This document shows, one piece after another, positions 15,743 to 25,407 of a DNA stretch of 40,740 nt. This DNA comes from Spirochaetota bacterium. GTDB lineage: Bacteria > Spirochaetota > B62-G9 > DRHN01. Position numbers and translations under genes: made by a program. The DNA is taken from the NCBI GenBank assembly GCA_016934265.1, contig JAFGTF010000107.1:1-40740 (forward strand), given 5' to 3'. Position 1 is the stretch's first letter. Each line of letters opens with the position of its first letter. The notes under the pieces are model-generated. The model made no database searches. It worked only from the letters and a program-made list of their open reading frames with translations, and had not been told where the DNA came from.

Positions 15743-16423
15743 TCATCCTTCAGCAAAAAGCACGCGGGCGGGGGCGCCGGAGGTCCCCACAAGCGGGAGG
15801 GGGAAGCAGTAGAGGGTGCCCGACAATTTTCGTACCAAATCGAGGTTGACGAGCGGCGCAAGAAGGAGCGCGTCAGTTCCAAAGAGCTCCGCAAGGAGAG
15901 AGCCCTTCTCTTCCCCGTCGTCCTCGCTCCAGGCCGCCTCTATGCACGGCACGTCCACTCCGAAGATCGAGGGCTTTTTCGCAAGCACCCACTCAAGCGC
16001 GTCCTGTCTGTAGTGCGGGCATTCGAGCACGTATCCCGGCCGGTTCCAGCGCCTGTGCCAGCCGGTGTCGACGACGATCGCGTCGCCGGGCTCGATGACC
16101 GGCGCGTGCTCGTTTAAGAGCCCCGCGTCCACGAGCGCTTCCGGTTCCTGCTCGGGCAGCCGTATAACCTTTGCGGGCCGTATGAACCGCTCGGGCGGGT
16201 ACTCGTTGATGTTCTTGCCGTCCGGGAGGATGTGCGAGCCGGCCTCGAGGTAGGTACCGGAGACAGTCGACATCGAGATCCTCGAGGAGAAGAATCCGTG
16301 CGCTTCAATCGTCGCGAACGTATCGATCTCGACGGACGGAACGAGCCCGCCCATCCCCGGCAGCACGCCATACCCCCACATCCCGTTCTCTATCGGCCCC
16401 GAAAGGTCAACGATCCGTTCCAT
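15743..16423 (-). CDS. Cyclase-family (kynurenine formamidase-like) metal hydrolase
   Basis: The 226-residue protein has the cyclase-family fold pattern: N-terminal RIVDLSGPIENGMWGYG, central AIVVDTGWHRRW, late VDVPCIEAAW and a C-terminal CFPLPLVGTSGAPARVLF. Family members hydrolyse N-formylkynurenine, isatin or similar amides. The canonical HxGTHxDxxxH metal motif is changed to VSGTYLEAGSH (about residues 49-59): the first two His are Val and Tyr, Asp is Glu, and only the last His remains. Activity may therefore differ from formamidase. ATG 16423 is seven bases after AAGGAGG; an ATG two codons upstream is too close to the site. A decayed copy of its 3' end lies at 1957-2090. Confidence 0.82.
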   Translation of the reverse strand: MERIVDLSGPIENGMWGYGVLPGMGGLVPSVEIDTFATIEAHGFFSSRISMSTVSGTYLEAGSHILPDGKNINEYPPERFIRPAKVIRLPEQEPEALVDAGLLNEHAPVIEPGDAIVVDTGWHRRWNRPGYVLECPHYRQDALEWVLAKKPSIFGVDVPCIEAAWSEDDGEEKGSLLAELFGTDALLLAPLVNLDLVRKLSGTLYCFPLPLVGTSGAPARVLFAEG

Positions 16424-16605
16424 TTCCATGCCTCCTTTTTCATCCGTCCCACCGCACTTCGACCGGCATACTCACGCCCGAGCCGAACGCATTTACCGAC
16501 ACCGTCAGGCTTGACACCGTCTGTAACTACCGTGGCTGTATTACTTTTTTAACCGGCATCGCACGATATGAACGCTATACGGCGCCGTTTCGGTCCCCCC
16601 TGCCG

Positions 16606-18000
16606 CTACTCAAACGCTCCGTCGTATCCGATCCAACGGGATTTCAGGCGAACAAGAAGGAGGTAGAGGCGCTTCAGCCTGCGCCATGCCTCTCTCGCTC
16701 CGTGGAGCCCGGCATTCTCCTGTTGTGTCTCTCCGTACACCGTCAGATTGAATGCGTCGATGATCCTGCCGAACTCGCCGCCTTCATCCGGGAATCGCCG
16801 CGTAAGCCGTTTCCCGTACTCCAGCGGCGTCTCGTCCACCGCCCGGGGGATTCCGCTTCTCTTCCCCCATAAGAGAAGCTGCTTGTAGAGCTCGACCACC
16901 CCCAGCGCGGTGCGGCGTTTGAATAAAAATAAAAACAGGGCGTGGAAAAAGGTCGTCCAGCGTATCCAGGACAGCGAAAAACCGCTTTTAGGTCTCTTCG
17001 TTTTTTCCGTTCTGGAAAGAAGCCACCGGATCAGGTACCGTACGCCCCGTACGATCATCAGCATGGATACGGCGCCTATCGAGAAGATCAGCCCCCATAA
17101 GAGGACGACGCCCAGCGTACCATGACGTCCCTCGGCAGGCACGTACGACACCGACAGGTCGACAGGCGTCTCGCTTATCGGCTTTACTCCCAGGCTCAGG
17201 GGCTGGAATATGAATTTGACCACTGCGGTAACGACAGGCCCGACCTTTGCTCCGGCGAACCGTATTCCGCTATACGCCGCTCGGGCCGCCTCGGCAAGGT
17301 AGGGGAAGATCAAGAGAACGGCGCCTGTTCCAAGAAGCAGAAAAACGGCGGTGAAGCTGAGCATTATTCCCGCGCCACCTCGTTTTTGCATGTAGGTCCT
17401 TTTTACGCCCGTCCGGTTTCTGGCCATGCCCACAGCGAAAACGCCGAATGCGAAAAAAGAAAGCATGAGGTATCCGGTCAGGGTATCTCGGACGTCGACT
17501 CCATACTTCCCGCGCATCAGAAGCTTTATCAAGAAAAGGACGAAAAAAGCGCCCAGACCCAGGTCGAAGCGCGAGGAAACCGCGAGATAATCTGCGGAAC
17601 GCCTGACGAGCCTCGATCCGCCCGCGTAGAAGGCGACGGGCCAGATGCTCACCACCGTCAGCGTGAGCCATCCGTAGGTTCCGCTCAATCCGCCGAGAGC
17701 CGGGATCCACTCGCCCGCACACCAGAGAGGATAGTGAGGGGCAACTGCGGCATGCATGACCACCACCCACCCGAGAAGGAGGCCCGCAAGATGAAGCATC
17801 CCCACACCGACGACGCGCCACCCGCGCCCCGCGGAAAAACCTGTCAATACGGCGGCCGTCCCGAAGGTCACCGCACACGCCGGGAGAGGAAAAGGCCGGG
17901 GGATGAGCGCCGATGTCGTAAAGAGCGCCCACGGGTACATCCAGGCAAGCTCCATGCAGCCGGCAATACCGGTCAATAAATTATGCCTTTTCGGTGTCAC
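16606..18000 (-). CDS. Membrane protein with DUF4129-type C-terminal domain
   Basis: The 464-residue protein has about eight hydrophobic segments (from the first 30 residues to about residue 360). A cytoplasmic C-terminal helical region follows, with FKRRTALGVVELYKQLLLWG and TPLEYGKRLTRRFP, typical of the DUF4129 domain found at the end of transglutaminase-like membrane proteins. No transglutaminase Cys-His-Asp domain is present. GTG 18000 is favoured by the upstream AGGGAGAAG and a 25-base gap after the DUF58 stop; the frame itself is open further upstream. It is the last gene of a MoxR-DUF58-DUF4129 operon, an arrangement seen widely in bacteria; its biochemical role is unknown. Confidence 0.75.
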   Translation of the reverse strand: MTPKRHNLLTGIAGCMELAWMYPWALFTTSALIPRPFPLPACAVTFGTAAVLTGFSAGRGWRVVGVGMLHLAGLLLGWVVVMHAAVAPHYPLWCAGEWIPALGGLSGTYGWLTLTVVSIWPVAFYAGGSRLVRRSADYLAVSSRFDLGLGAFFVLFLIKLLMRGKYGVDVRDTLTGYLMLSFFAFGVFAVGMARNRTGVKRTYMQKRGGAGIMLSFTAVFLLLGTGAVLLIFPYLAEAARAAYSGIRFAGAKVGPVVTAVVKFIFQPLSLGVKPISETPVDLSVSYVPAEGRHGTLGVVLLWGLIFSIGAVSMLMIVRGVRYLIRWLLSRTEKTKRPKSGFSLSWIRWTTFFHALFLFLFKRRTALGVVELYKQLLLWGKRSGIPRAVDETPLEYGKRLTRRFPDEGGEFGRIIDAFNLTVYGETQQENAGLHGAREAWRRLKRLYLLLVRLKSRWIGYDGAFE

Positions 18001-18025
18001 AAGGCTTCTCCCTATAAAGCGGCGA

Positions 18026-19215
18026 TCACAGAGCGTAAAAATCCGCAAGCGTATACGTGGGAGGCTCCTCCCCGGTTTCCTCCCGTCTGCCGGAAGCATC
18101 GTCGCGGCATACGACAAGGGCGGTCCGAACCCGCCGCCGGCTCAACGCCTTTCCGACTTCGACAGACTCCCCGTCATTATCATGGCTGAAAAGCAGGCAG
18201 CTCGTGCCCCACGGCAGATGTGAGGCGGCACAAACGGCCTCGAAGAGGCTTTCGGAAGGTACGGGCTTCATCCCCCGGCCAGGATTTCTAAAAGCGTCCC
18301 AAGTTGCTTGGGGCTTCCTGCCGGGGACAGGAACACAAGACCGTCGCCTGCGGACGACGCATTGGTGGCGAGTCCCACCTGGTGTCCTTCCCGCTCCAGC
18401 CGAACTGCAAGGGAGGCTATCACTTCGAGCGTCCGCTCGAACGCCGTTTCGCCGCCTTTTCCCGAAAAACCGTCCGCATGGACGACGAACAGCATTTTTT
18501 CCTGCCGTGAAGGCTCGTAGACCTTTTCCTGTATACGACGGTGCCGTACGCTGGCCTTCCAGTGGATGTGCCGTGCCGGCCGCCATGCCTGATAATCCCG
18601 CGTGCCGACGATGTACACCGGATCGGGAATAATACCCGTACCGCCGGCAACGCCGAAGAGGTCTTCCTGCGAGAACCGGAAGGGTCTGACGGGTACGAGC
18701 CGTGGAAACACGATTATCCGAAGCGTGCCGCCTTTTATCATCTCCCTCGGGTAATAGCCAAGCAGGTCGCCTGCTGCGAGTCTCGGCGGGCCCACCGTAT
18801 GGACGCCCCGCTTTTGCGCGGTAAAGGTCCAGCAAAATCGCACCTGTTGAAACCAGAGCAGTCCTCCGGACTGCTCGGTGGCGGGCTGATCCGTCGCCGG
18901 CGTGAGGATATCGCTCGAGGGAACCTGCAGCCTGAAATGAACGGGGAGAAGTTTGTCGTTTTTGACCGTGACATACAGGACCAGCGACTCGCCGGGAAAC
19001 AGCCTGTTTTCTTGGACCGACAGATCGCACGTCATTCGGCTCGGTGCAAAACCGCTCCAGAGACGCACCGCCCCCATCAGTCCAAGGACGAGAAACGAGA
19101 GGACCGTCAATTCCCGCTGGCGGACCAACAGGGCACCGAAACAGAACAGCCCTACGAAAATAAGTACCAGCGGGATCGAAAAAAAACTAGGGGCTCTCTC
19201 TTCGGTCGGGTTCAT
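18026..19215 (-). CDS. DUF58-family membrane-anchored protein, frame broken at a G-run
   Basis: Two overlapping frames together make a normal DUF58 protein. The first (19215 to stop 18268, 315 residues from MNPTEERAP) has two N-terminal hydrophobic segments, a beta-rich region, the DUF58 signature DYQAWRPARHIHWKASVRHR and a von Willebrand-like MLFVVHADG. It ends LLEILAGG-stop. The second (from 18271 to stop 18026, 81 residues) continues with LPWGTSCLLFSHD, the expected end of the family. The break is at GGGGG followed by ATGA: one more G would fuse the frames. Alternatives are a sequencing or assembly error, a true frameshift mutation, slippage, or reinitiation at the overlapping ATG. It lies between moxR and the DUF4129 gene. 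Confidence 0.75.
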
Positions 19216-19222
19216 GGCCTGT

Positions 19223-20128
19223 TCAGGCGCCGATGTCCGGAGGCACCGGTACACCCGCAAGAATATCCTTCACTATGTCTTCCCCCCCCTGCCCCCTCAC
19301 CCGCTCACGTTCCTTCAGGATAAGGCGATGGGACAGCACGGCCTGAGCCAGGAACTTCACGTCGTCCGGGAGCACGTAGTCGCGTCCCCTCAAGGCCGCC
19401 AGAGCCTGCCCGGCCCTCATGAGCCCCAATGTCGCACGGGGGCTTGCCCCTATCAGGAGAAGGGGGTGGTTCCGCGTGGCCCTCACGATATCCGCTACGT
19501 ACGCTCTGATGGGGGCGGAAACCCGCACCTTTGCCCGCTGCTTCTGCAACCCGGCGATCTGTCCCGGGTCCGCGACCGCTTTCAGCCCCTCCATAGGGTC
19601 CGTGACCTGAAAACGTTCGAGGATCGCCACCTCCTCATCCCGGTCGGGGTAGTCCAGACGGACTTTAAGGAGGAAGCGGTCCAACTGGGCCTCGGGCAGC
19701 GGGAAGGTCCCTTCCAGCTCGATGGGATTCTGGGTGGCAATTACGAAGAAGGGGTTGGGCAGCGCCAGCGTTTCACCGTCAACGGTCACCTGCCGCTCCT
19801 CCATGCTCTCGAGAAGGCTGGACTGGGTGCGCGGAACGGTCCGGTTGATCTCATCCGCCAGGAGGACGTTTGCCATCACCGGTCCGGGCTGGAACTGGAA
19901 CGCCCCGGTCCGACGGTTGTAGATATTGAAACCGGTGATGTCCGAAGGCAGAAGGTCGGGCGTGAACTGAACCCGTTTGAAGGTCCCCCCCATGCTCCTC
20001 GCCAGAGACTTGGCCATCAGGGTCTTTCCGACCCCGGGCACGTCCTCTATCAGGACATGACCTTCGGCAAGCAGGGCAACGAGCAACAGCTCCATGCTCT
20101 CTGCCTTGCCCACGATAACGGCGCCCAT
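19223..20128 (-). CDS. MoxR-family AAA+ ATPase
   Basis: The 301-residue AAA_3 ATPase has Walker A EDVPGVGKT (about residues 28-36), Walker B LLADEINR, sensor 1 FFVIATQNP, the MoxR-typical GTFPLPEAQLDRF and a C-terminal lid with SPRATLGLMRAGQALAALRG. MoxR proteins act as chaperone-like ATPases on partner VWA or DUF58 proteins; the DUF58 gene begins seven bases after this stop. ATG 20128 is the only ATG, but family similarity (CRHILQN before MGAVIVGK) runs about ten codons further upstream. A CTG at 20164 lies five bases after GGAGG and could be the true start. Confidence 0.9.
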   Translation of the reverse strand: MGAVIVGKAESMELLLVALLAEGHVLIEDVPGVGKTLMAKSLARSMGGTFKRVQFTPDLLPSDITGFNIYNRRTGAFQFQPGPVMANVLLADEINRTVPRTQSSLLESMEERQVTVDGETLALPNPFFVIATQNPIELEGTFPLPEAQLDRFLLKVRLDYPDRDEEVAILERFQVTDPMEGLKAVADPGQIAGLQKQRAKVRVSAPIRAYVADIVRATRNHPLLLIGASPRATLGLMRAGQALAALRGRDYVLPDDVKFLAQAVLSHRLILKERERVRGQGGEDIVKDILAGVPVPPDIGA

Positions 20129-20374
20129 ATTTTGTAGAATATGCCGACAGGGCTTCCAGTCCAGTTTTTCCTCCGTGCCGTTTCATGCTTTTTGCAGGAA
20201 GAATCATGCTGTACGGTTTACAAAACGGCGGCACGCATGTCAGCTTGCCATATTCCGCAACGGATAAACCCTCTTAAACGCCGGTTGGTGCAATAATCGA
20301 AAATAATCGAAGATCGGCCGCTTCCTTCTTAACAGGTTTTGAAACCGAAGGAAAAATAAAGGTCGCAACCGCTT

Positions 20375-20839
20375 TTACCGCTCGTACTTCTTTCGGTCCC
20401 CCGGCACCGCCATAAGAATGGGAACAGAAGAATGTACCAGCAATCTATGTGCGACGCTTCCGAAGATCCATTGCTGGACCCCGGACCTCCCATGCGTGCT
20501 CATGATGATGAGATCCGTCTTTTCCTCTCTTGCTACTTCTAAAATCTTCGCCGCAGGCTCGGTACCTATCTCCATCCTGATCTCGACGGATATGCCCTCT
20601 TTCTTCAAAGCGGAAGCCGTCTTCTCTAGATATTTTTTCGCGTCGGCTTCGAGTTTCATTTCGGCCTCATGTATGCCCTCCGCCGCGATGTAGTCCCTTG
20701 CGTCAATGAGTACGGGTACCAGTATCCTGAGCAGGATTGCCTTGTCGACGGGGCATCCATGGGCGATTGTTTTCAGATGCTCCAGAGCTGTCTCGGCGAA
20801 CTTCGAACCGTCCAGAGGAACCAATATTTTCTTATACAT
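20375..20839 (-). CDS. Universal stress protein UspA family
   Basis: The 154-residue cytoplasmic protein starts with the Usp signature MYKKILVPLDGS. It ends with the nucleotide-binding loop STHGRSGVQQWIFGS (Gly117, nine residues, then Gly127-Ser128) followed by SVPILMAVPG. The loop suggests the ATP-binding class. ATG 20839 has a GGGAGG site eight bases upstream. It stands alone between the MoxR and TRAP operons. Confidence 0.92.
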   Translation of the reverse strand: MYKKILVPLDGSKFAETALEHLKTIAHGCPVDKAILLRILVPVLIDARDYIAAEGIHEAEMKLEADAKKYLEKTASALKKEGISVEIRMEIGTEPAAKILEVAREEKTDLIIMSTHGRSGVQQWIFGSVAHRLLVHSSVPILMAVPGDRKKYER

Positions 20840-21071
20840 TAAAAGCCTCCCAACGCCTCAGGCGGGCTTTCGCCCCGCTTCCGACAAGACGACCGCGGGC
20901 TCCCTTCCGCCGGAGGCTTCTCATTATTCCTCCGCCCCTTCATTTGGGCGAGTTGTAAGGGTGAAATTACACCGTTTCCGGTTTTACCGCGTTTCCCCTC
21001 CCGTTACTAGCAGAAAAGAACACATTTTGCCGACAGAGACCCTCGTAAACCGGTTTTCACGTCCCCTTGCC

Positions 21072-22388
21072 TCATTTATAGTACAGACCGGGCAGCCACA
21101 GCGCTATCCTGGGAAACAACATTACAATGGCCAGCCCGAGGATCATTATCAAAACAAACGGAACAATCGAGCGGTAGATGTCCGACAGCGAAATCTCCTT
21201 CGGAGCCATCGCTCTCATGAGAAACAGGTTGTACCCGAACGGCGGCGTCAGGTACGCGATCTGGCATGTAATGGTATAGAGCACGCCGTACCAGATTGGG
21301 TCGAAGCCCATCTCGATTATGAGCGGGACGTATAGAGGGGCGACGATGATGAGCATGGCCGTATCGTCCAGGAACGTTCCCAATAGGAGGTAGGAGAGCT
21401 GCATCATGATGATGACTCCCCACGGACCGAACCCGTACTCCAAAAACAAACCCTTTATCGCATGCACCGCGCCGAGCCCGTCGAAGATCGCGCCGAAAGC
21501 GAGCGCCGCGAGAATGACCCACATGAACATGCAGCTGACGCTCAGCGTTTCCCGCAGGACCTCGATCAATCCCTTCCATGTCAAACGCTTGTTTACGAGA
21601 GCGGCAATGGTGGTTACCGTCGCGCCCACCGCAGAGCTCTCGACAAGACTGGTGACACCCATGAAGAACAGTCCCGACATCATGAAAATGATGATTACAG
21701 GCAGTATCCCGGACCGAAGCAGCCGAAACTTCTCCTTCCAGGGAATCGCCCGCTCCTCCTTCGACAGCGCAGGCCCGAGGTGCGGCTGGAAAAGGCATCT
21801 CACGAGTATGTACAGGATGAAGAGGCCCGCGAGGAGGATACCGGGAAACACGCCCGCAAGCCACAGCCGTCCGATCGGCTGCCTCGCTATCATCCCGTAG
21901 AGAACGAGGACCACGCTGGGCGGTATCATGATGCCCAGGGAGCTTCCCGCCTGTATTACTCCGGTGAGCATCGTCTTGTCGTACTTCCGCTTGAGCATCT
22001 CAGGCAGGGCGAGCGTGGACCCGATCGCCATGCCCGCCACGCTCAATCCGTTCATGGCCGCGATGATGGACATGAGGATGATTGTTCCTATGGCCAGGCC
22101 GCCGTTGACCGGTCCCATCCATACGTGAATCATATTGTACAGGTCGTCCGCTATCCCCGACCTGGAAAACATATATCCCATGTAGATGAACAGGGGCAGG
22201 GTCAGAAGCGGATACCAGGTCAACAGGTTGAAGCTTGCATGGAACGCCAATCCCGCGCCGCCCTTCCCCCATAGGATCAGGGCGAAAGCGCTTGCCACGC
22301 CGCCGATGACCGCGAAGATGTGCCGGCCGGTGAGAAGCACGACAAGCATCGAGGCGAACATCAGAACAGCAACGAGCTCGAAATTCAT
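21072..22388 (-). CDS. dctM: TRAP transporter large permease subunit DctM
   Basis: The 438-residue membrane protein has about 12 hydrophobic segments and DctM landmarks: FIYMGYMFSRSGIADDLY (about 65-82), MNGLSVAGMAIGS, the PPSVVLVLYGMIA loop (about 162-174), GTFLDDTAMLIIVAPLYVP and YLTPPFGYNLFLMRA. It forms the sodium-coupled transport channel for an organic acid or similar solute captured by DctP. ATG 22388 overlaps the dctQ stop in an ATGA junction and has GGGGGAG five bases upstream; an in-frame upstream extension inside dctQ is not credible. Confidence 0.95.
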   Translation of the reverse strand: MNFELVAVLMFASMLVVLLTGRHIFAVIGGVASAFALILWGKGGAGLAFHASFNLLTWYPLLTLPLFIYMGYMFSRSGIADDLYNMIHVWMGPVNGGLAIGTIILMSIIAAMNGLSVAGMAIGSTLALPEMLKRKYDKTMLTGVIQAGSSLGIMIPPSVVLVLYGMIARQPIGRLWLAGVFPGILLAGLFILYILVRCLFQPHLGPALSKEERAIPWKEKFRLLRSGILPVIIIFMMSGLFFMGVTSLVESSAVGATVTTIAALVNKRLTWKGLIEVLRETLSVSCMFMWVILAALAFGAIFDGLGAVHAIKGLFLEYGFGPWGVIIMMQLSYLLLGTFLDDTAMLIIVAPLYVPLIIEMGFDPIWYGVLYTITCQIAYLTPPFGYNLFLMRAMAPKEISLSDIYRSIVPFVLIMILGLAIVMLFPRIALWLPGLYYK

Positions 22389-22933
22389 TTTATCTCCCCC
22401 CCTGTTGATATCTCTTCGGGTCTCGGTATGTCCTCCCCCCGTGCGCGCGCCACGTCCTTGAAGAATTCGGACAGTGTCTGTAGAATCATCAGTATAATTC
22501 CGACCGTCATAATGATCTTGATGGGGGCCACGGGCGGCGCCCATGAGGAATAGGATACCTGCTTGTATTTCAGCGCGTATTTGATACCTTTAATGGCGCC
22601 GTGTAAAAGAACGCCGAGGTAGAAAATCAAAACGGAAAAGGTGATGACGTCCATCGTCGCCTTTCTCTTCGACGACCATTTGTGGTAAAAGATGTCCATT
22701 CTCACCTGTCCCTCGATAAGATGGGAGTAGCCGCCGCCGAGCGTGTAATAGGCGGCCATAACGAACTGCGCGAACTCTACCGCCCATACGTGGGCATTGT
22801 TGAATATGGTTCTCGAAATGGTTTCATACAGCAGAATACCCATCATCCCGAGAACAAAAAACATCACGATCTTGCCCATCAGCTCGTTGGTCGAGTCCAT
22901 ATAACGAACGTAGGCTTTTACTGCTTTAGTCAC
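22385..22933 (-). CDS. dctQ: TRAP transporter small permease subunit DctQ
   Basis: The 182-residue protein has four hydrophobic segments (about residues 19-40, 56-74, 92-112 and 130-152) and the DctQ pattern of conserved aromatic and acidic residues (WAVEFAQFVMAAYYTLGGG, GQVRMDIFYHKW). It pairs with DctM in the inner membrane. The start is GTG 22933, seven bases after AAGGAGG. The four-base overlap with dctM implies translational coupling. Confidence 0.92.
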   Translation of the reverse strand: MTKAVKAYVRYMDSTNELMGKIVMFFVLGMMGILLYETISRTIFNNAHVWAVEFAQFVMAAYYTLGGGYSHLIEGQVRMDIFYHKWSSKRKATMDVITFSVLIFYLGVLLHGAIKGIKYALKYKQVSYSSWAPPVAPIKIIMTVGIILMILQTLSEFFKDVARARGEDIPRPEEISTGGEIK

Positions 22934-23096
22934 TTCGGTTCCTCCTTATCCTATAAGAGATAAGTTGAAATGTACACTCTACTTTCCCTCATAAATTTTA
23001 GGTACCGCCGTAATAAAAGAATGGTATCGTGTTGTATTCCTGAGATCCGTACCCAACTTTAACCGTATCCCCCAGTCCACGAGCCTGTAAAGGGGT

Positions 23097-23135
23097 ACCG
23101 TTCCCGGCCTCTCGTTGGAGCAGGACGGGAACGGT
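23097..23135 (-). repeat. Stem-loop between dctP and dctQ
   Basis: A perfect ten-base inverted repeat (ACCGTTCCCG / CGGGAACGGT) with a 19-base loop lies in the 265-base gap after dctP. On the minus strand no clear U-run follows, so it looks more like an mRNA-stabilising or attenuating hairpin that favours dctP over the permease genes than a full terminator. Confidence 0.5.
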
Positions 23136-23198
23136 GGACTTTCGTTTTGCCACATAAATATGCTACATTATACTACGTACCCCTCACCGTCAAGAACA

Positions 23199-24284
23199 TC
23201 AGTAACGGTAGGGAGCGCCGGCGGCTTCCATGGTTGCAACGTAATCCTTGAGTATCGCCACCACTCTGGCATTCCGCTCGCTCGTCTTTGCTATCTCGTC
23301 CCAGAACTTCAGCGCCGCCTCTTCTACGACCTTCCACTCCGAGTCCGGAATGGTGGTGAGCTTGAGCTTTTCCCCGTGTACACGGTAATTGGCCTCGCCC
23401 CACCAGTACCAGTGCAGCCGGTAGTAGTGCGATTTGTCGACAGCCAGCCTGAACAGCTGCTGCAGGTGCGCAGGCAGTTTTTCCCACGACTCCGTATGAG
23501 CGAACCAGCCGCCGGACCAAGCACCGGATATCGGGTTGGTCAGGTAATAGTCGCACACATCGGCCCAGCCCACGGTATAATCTTCGGTGATTCCGGACCA
23601 GGCGACGCCGTCGAGCACTCCCGTTTGTATGGCCATCTCGACGTCCTCGTACGGGAGGGCCATCGGCACCACGCCGAACTGCTGCATGAACTGACCGCCG
23701 GTCGGGAACATATACATTCTCAGTCCCTGGAAGTCCTTGATCGACCTGATCGGCTTCGTGGTGGCGAAATTACACGGGTCCCAGCTTCCCTGGCTTATCC
23801 AGGTGACGCCTTCCACCTCGTTGTAGGCTTCCTCCCAGATTTTATCCAACCCGTACCAGTTCCACAACACGTTGACGTCCAGTCCGTAGCGTGCGGCAAG
23901 GGGAAAGTACGCACCGAAAACGGACACGTCCACGGGAGACGCCATGGAGTCGTCGTCACTGACGGCCGCGTCGACCGTTCCCTCCTGCAAGGCGCGAAAC
24001 AGCTCGCCCTGGGGCACCAGCTCGTCCGCAGTATACACATCGATGATCATCTCCCCGTTCGCCGCAATATTGAACTCCTTCATTGCGTTCAGGACGACAT
24101 GCTCGTTCAGAGCGGGGCCGGCATACGATTGGAGCCGCCACCTGATGGCTTCTTTCTTTTCCGCCGCTGCCTTTGCAGTTTCACCTGCCGGTTTTTTCTG
24201 GCAGCCCACTGCGAACACAGATAGCGCCAGCACTGCTACCAAACAAACGACGATGAACAATTTCTGCACATTCTTTTTCTTCAC
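23199..24284 (-). CDS. dctP: TRAP transporter substrate-binding lipoprotein DctP
   Basis: The 361-residue extracytoplasmic solute receptor starts at GTG 24284, six bases after AAAGGAGGT. The signal peptide (basic MKKKNVQK, then a hydrophobic core) ends in lipobox FAVGC with Cys28, so it is a membrane-tethered DctP. Family features are the IRWRLQSYAGPALNEH start of lobe 1, the FQGLRMYMFPTGGQFMQQFG region (about residues 183-202) with the substrate-binding Arg, and DGVAWSGITEDY. The ligand cannot be read; TauT-like and keto-acid receptors share this layout. It is first in dctPQM and faces the kinase-aminotransferase-transaldolase operon across a 1.1-kb gap. Confidence 0.92.
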   Translation of the reverse strand: MKKKNVQKLFIVVCLVAVLALSVFAVGCQKKPAGETAKAAAEKKEAIRWRLQSYAGPALNEHVVLNAMKEFNIAANGEMIIDVYTADELVPQGELFRALQEGTVDAAVSDDDSMASPVDVSVFGAYFPLAARYGLDVNVLWNWYGLDKIWEEAYNEVEGVTWISQGSWDPCNFATTKPIRSIKDFQGLRMYMFPTGGQFMQQFGVVPMALPYEDVEMAIQTGVLDGVAWSGITEDYTVGWADVCDYYLTNPISGAWSGGWFAHTESWEKLPAHLQQLFRLAVDKSHYYRLHWYWWGEANYRVHGEKLKLTTIPDSEWKVVEEAALKFWDEIAKTSERNARVVAILKDYVATMEAAGAPYRY

Positions 24285-25407
24285 TGTGAAACCTCCTTTA
24301 AAAATTATGATTTGATGCATCCCAACTACACCTTCTCTTATACCACCGAACGAGTGACATACTCTAACAGCTCTCGTCCTGTGAGAGCACGAAATATCCT
24401 ACCGAAAAGGAAAAACCGCCAGACCCTCGCAAAGCCGCGGTTACCGCTTAGGTCCGTCCTGAATACTCCCGTCTCGTCTGCCGTATATAGATAAAAAAAA
24501 GACTTCGCCATAGGCATACCCTATACCGGACAGGCTCTGTAAACCTATAGAGAGAAGAAATATCTTTTTCCCTTTTCGTATTCTGAAGTGCCACGCCGCG
24601 ATGTGAAGTAAAGAGATTGTCAAGGAGCAGCTGCAACTATAGCCTGGAAGAACCGTCTCTTTTTTTAAAAGAAACATGATGCGTTGCCGAACGCATCCGG
24701 CTGTCACCGATTCCGCGTCCTGTTATAGGTGAAACTCTTCTCTTTATTTTGTTGGTAGTAAGGGAAATTACCCTTATATTACTTGTATACCTATCTAATT
24801 ATGTCTGTATGTTATACGAAAAAAAAAAATTGGTCAATAAAAAAAATAAAAATTGATATTTAATTAACGATATTTTTTCGGTCCTATTTCTGTTCACGGA
24901 AATAATATCATGTTCCGCCTAGATTGCGCTACATATTTCTCCGATCTAACGCGAAAAATTACCCCGGTCACCGGTCCGGACGCACGCGCTCAGGTTCCCT
25001 CCCATTTACCTTTTACTTCAAACAACCATGCGCTGCACCCCGCTTCATTGCAAGGGCTTTTCGATACCGGCAGCCGCATTCAGGCCCGCCGACGTCATCC
25101 GGCAAGGCAGGAGGCGGCGCTGTTTCCAGCGGCGCCGATTACATATGCAGAATTAGCGCTTGACAAGGGAGAAGCAAACCGATAACAATAGGAACTATGT
25201 CGATAAATAGGGGTTTTACGCCCGCCGGTTTAAGAGGTTGAACACGCTGCGGGCTTTGAAACGGATTCAGGTACCGGTACCGCCGCTGTTTTGTATTTTT
25301 CTATGAGTATGTTGTACGGCCAGACACTAGCGATATGTAAGCCGGCCTGTAAGAAAGCATGAGATGTTTACAGAAGGTATATACGACTTGACAGGGGGAA
25401 ATGGAGA
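24285..25407. other. 1.1-kb divergent gap between dctP and the kinase operon
   Basis: No gene is supported. The central 24720-24900 stretch is strongly AT-rich, with long A runs and a short inverted repeat (TAAGGG, six-base loop, CCCTTA, at about 24761-24778), followed by GTATAC-containing sequence. This is a plausible regulatory zone for the divergent transcripts, but I cannot place a convincing promoter. The 24910-25185 part is more GC-rich and open on the plus strand, but has no binding site and a Pro/Arg/Ala-rich, non-protein-like translation. Confidence 0.4.

Noticed and set aside
17122-17979. Plus-strand open frame (285 codons)
   Set aside because: It is antisense to the DUF4129 membrane protein; the translation is low-complexity and charged, as expected from the complement of a GC-rich hydrophobic gene.
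20861-20890. GC-rich hairpin between uspA and dctM
   Set aside because: It has a short stem with no T-run and lies more than 180 bases beyond the dctM stop, too weak to call a terminator.
23115-24224. Long plus-strand open frame (369 codons)
   Set aside because: It is antisense to dctP, which has a lipobox, a strong ribosome binding site and family motifs.
24910-25185. Plus-strand open frame in the dctP-kinase gap
   Set aside because: It has no ribosome binding site, the translation looks random, and no family features are visible.
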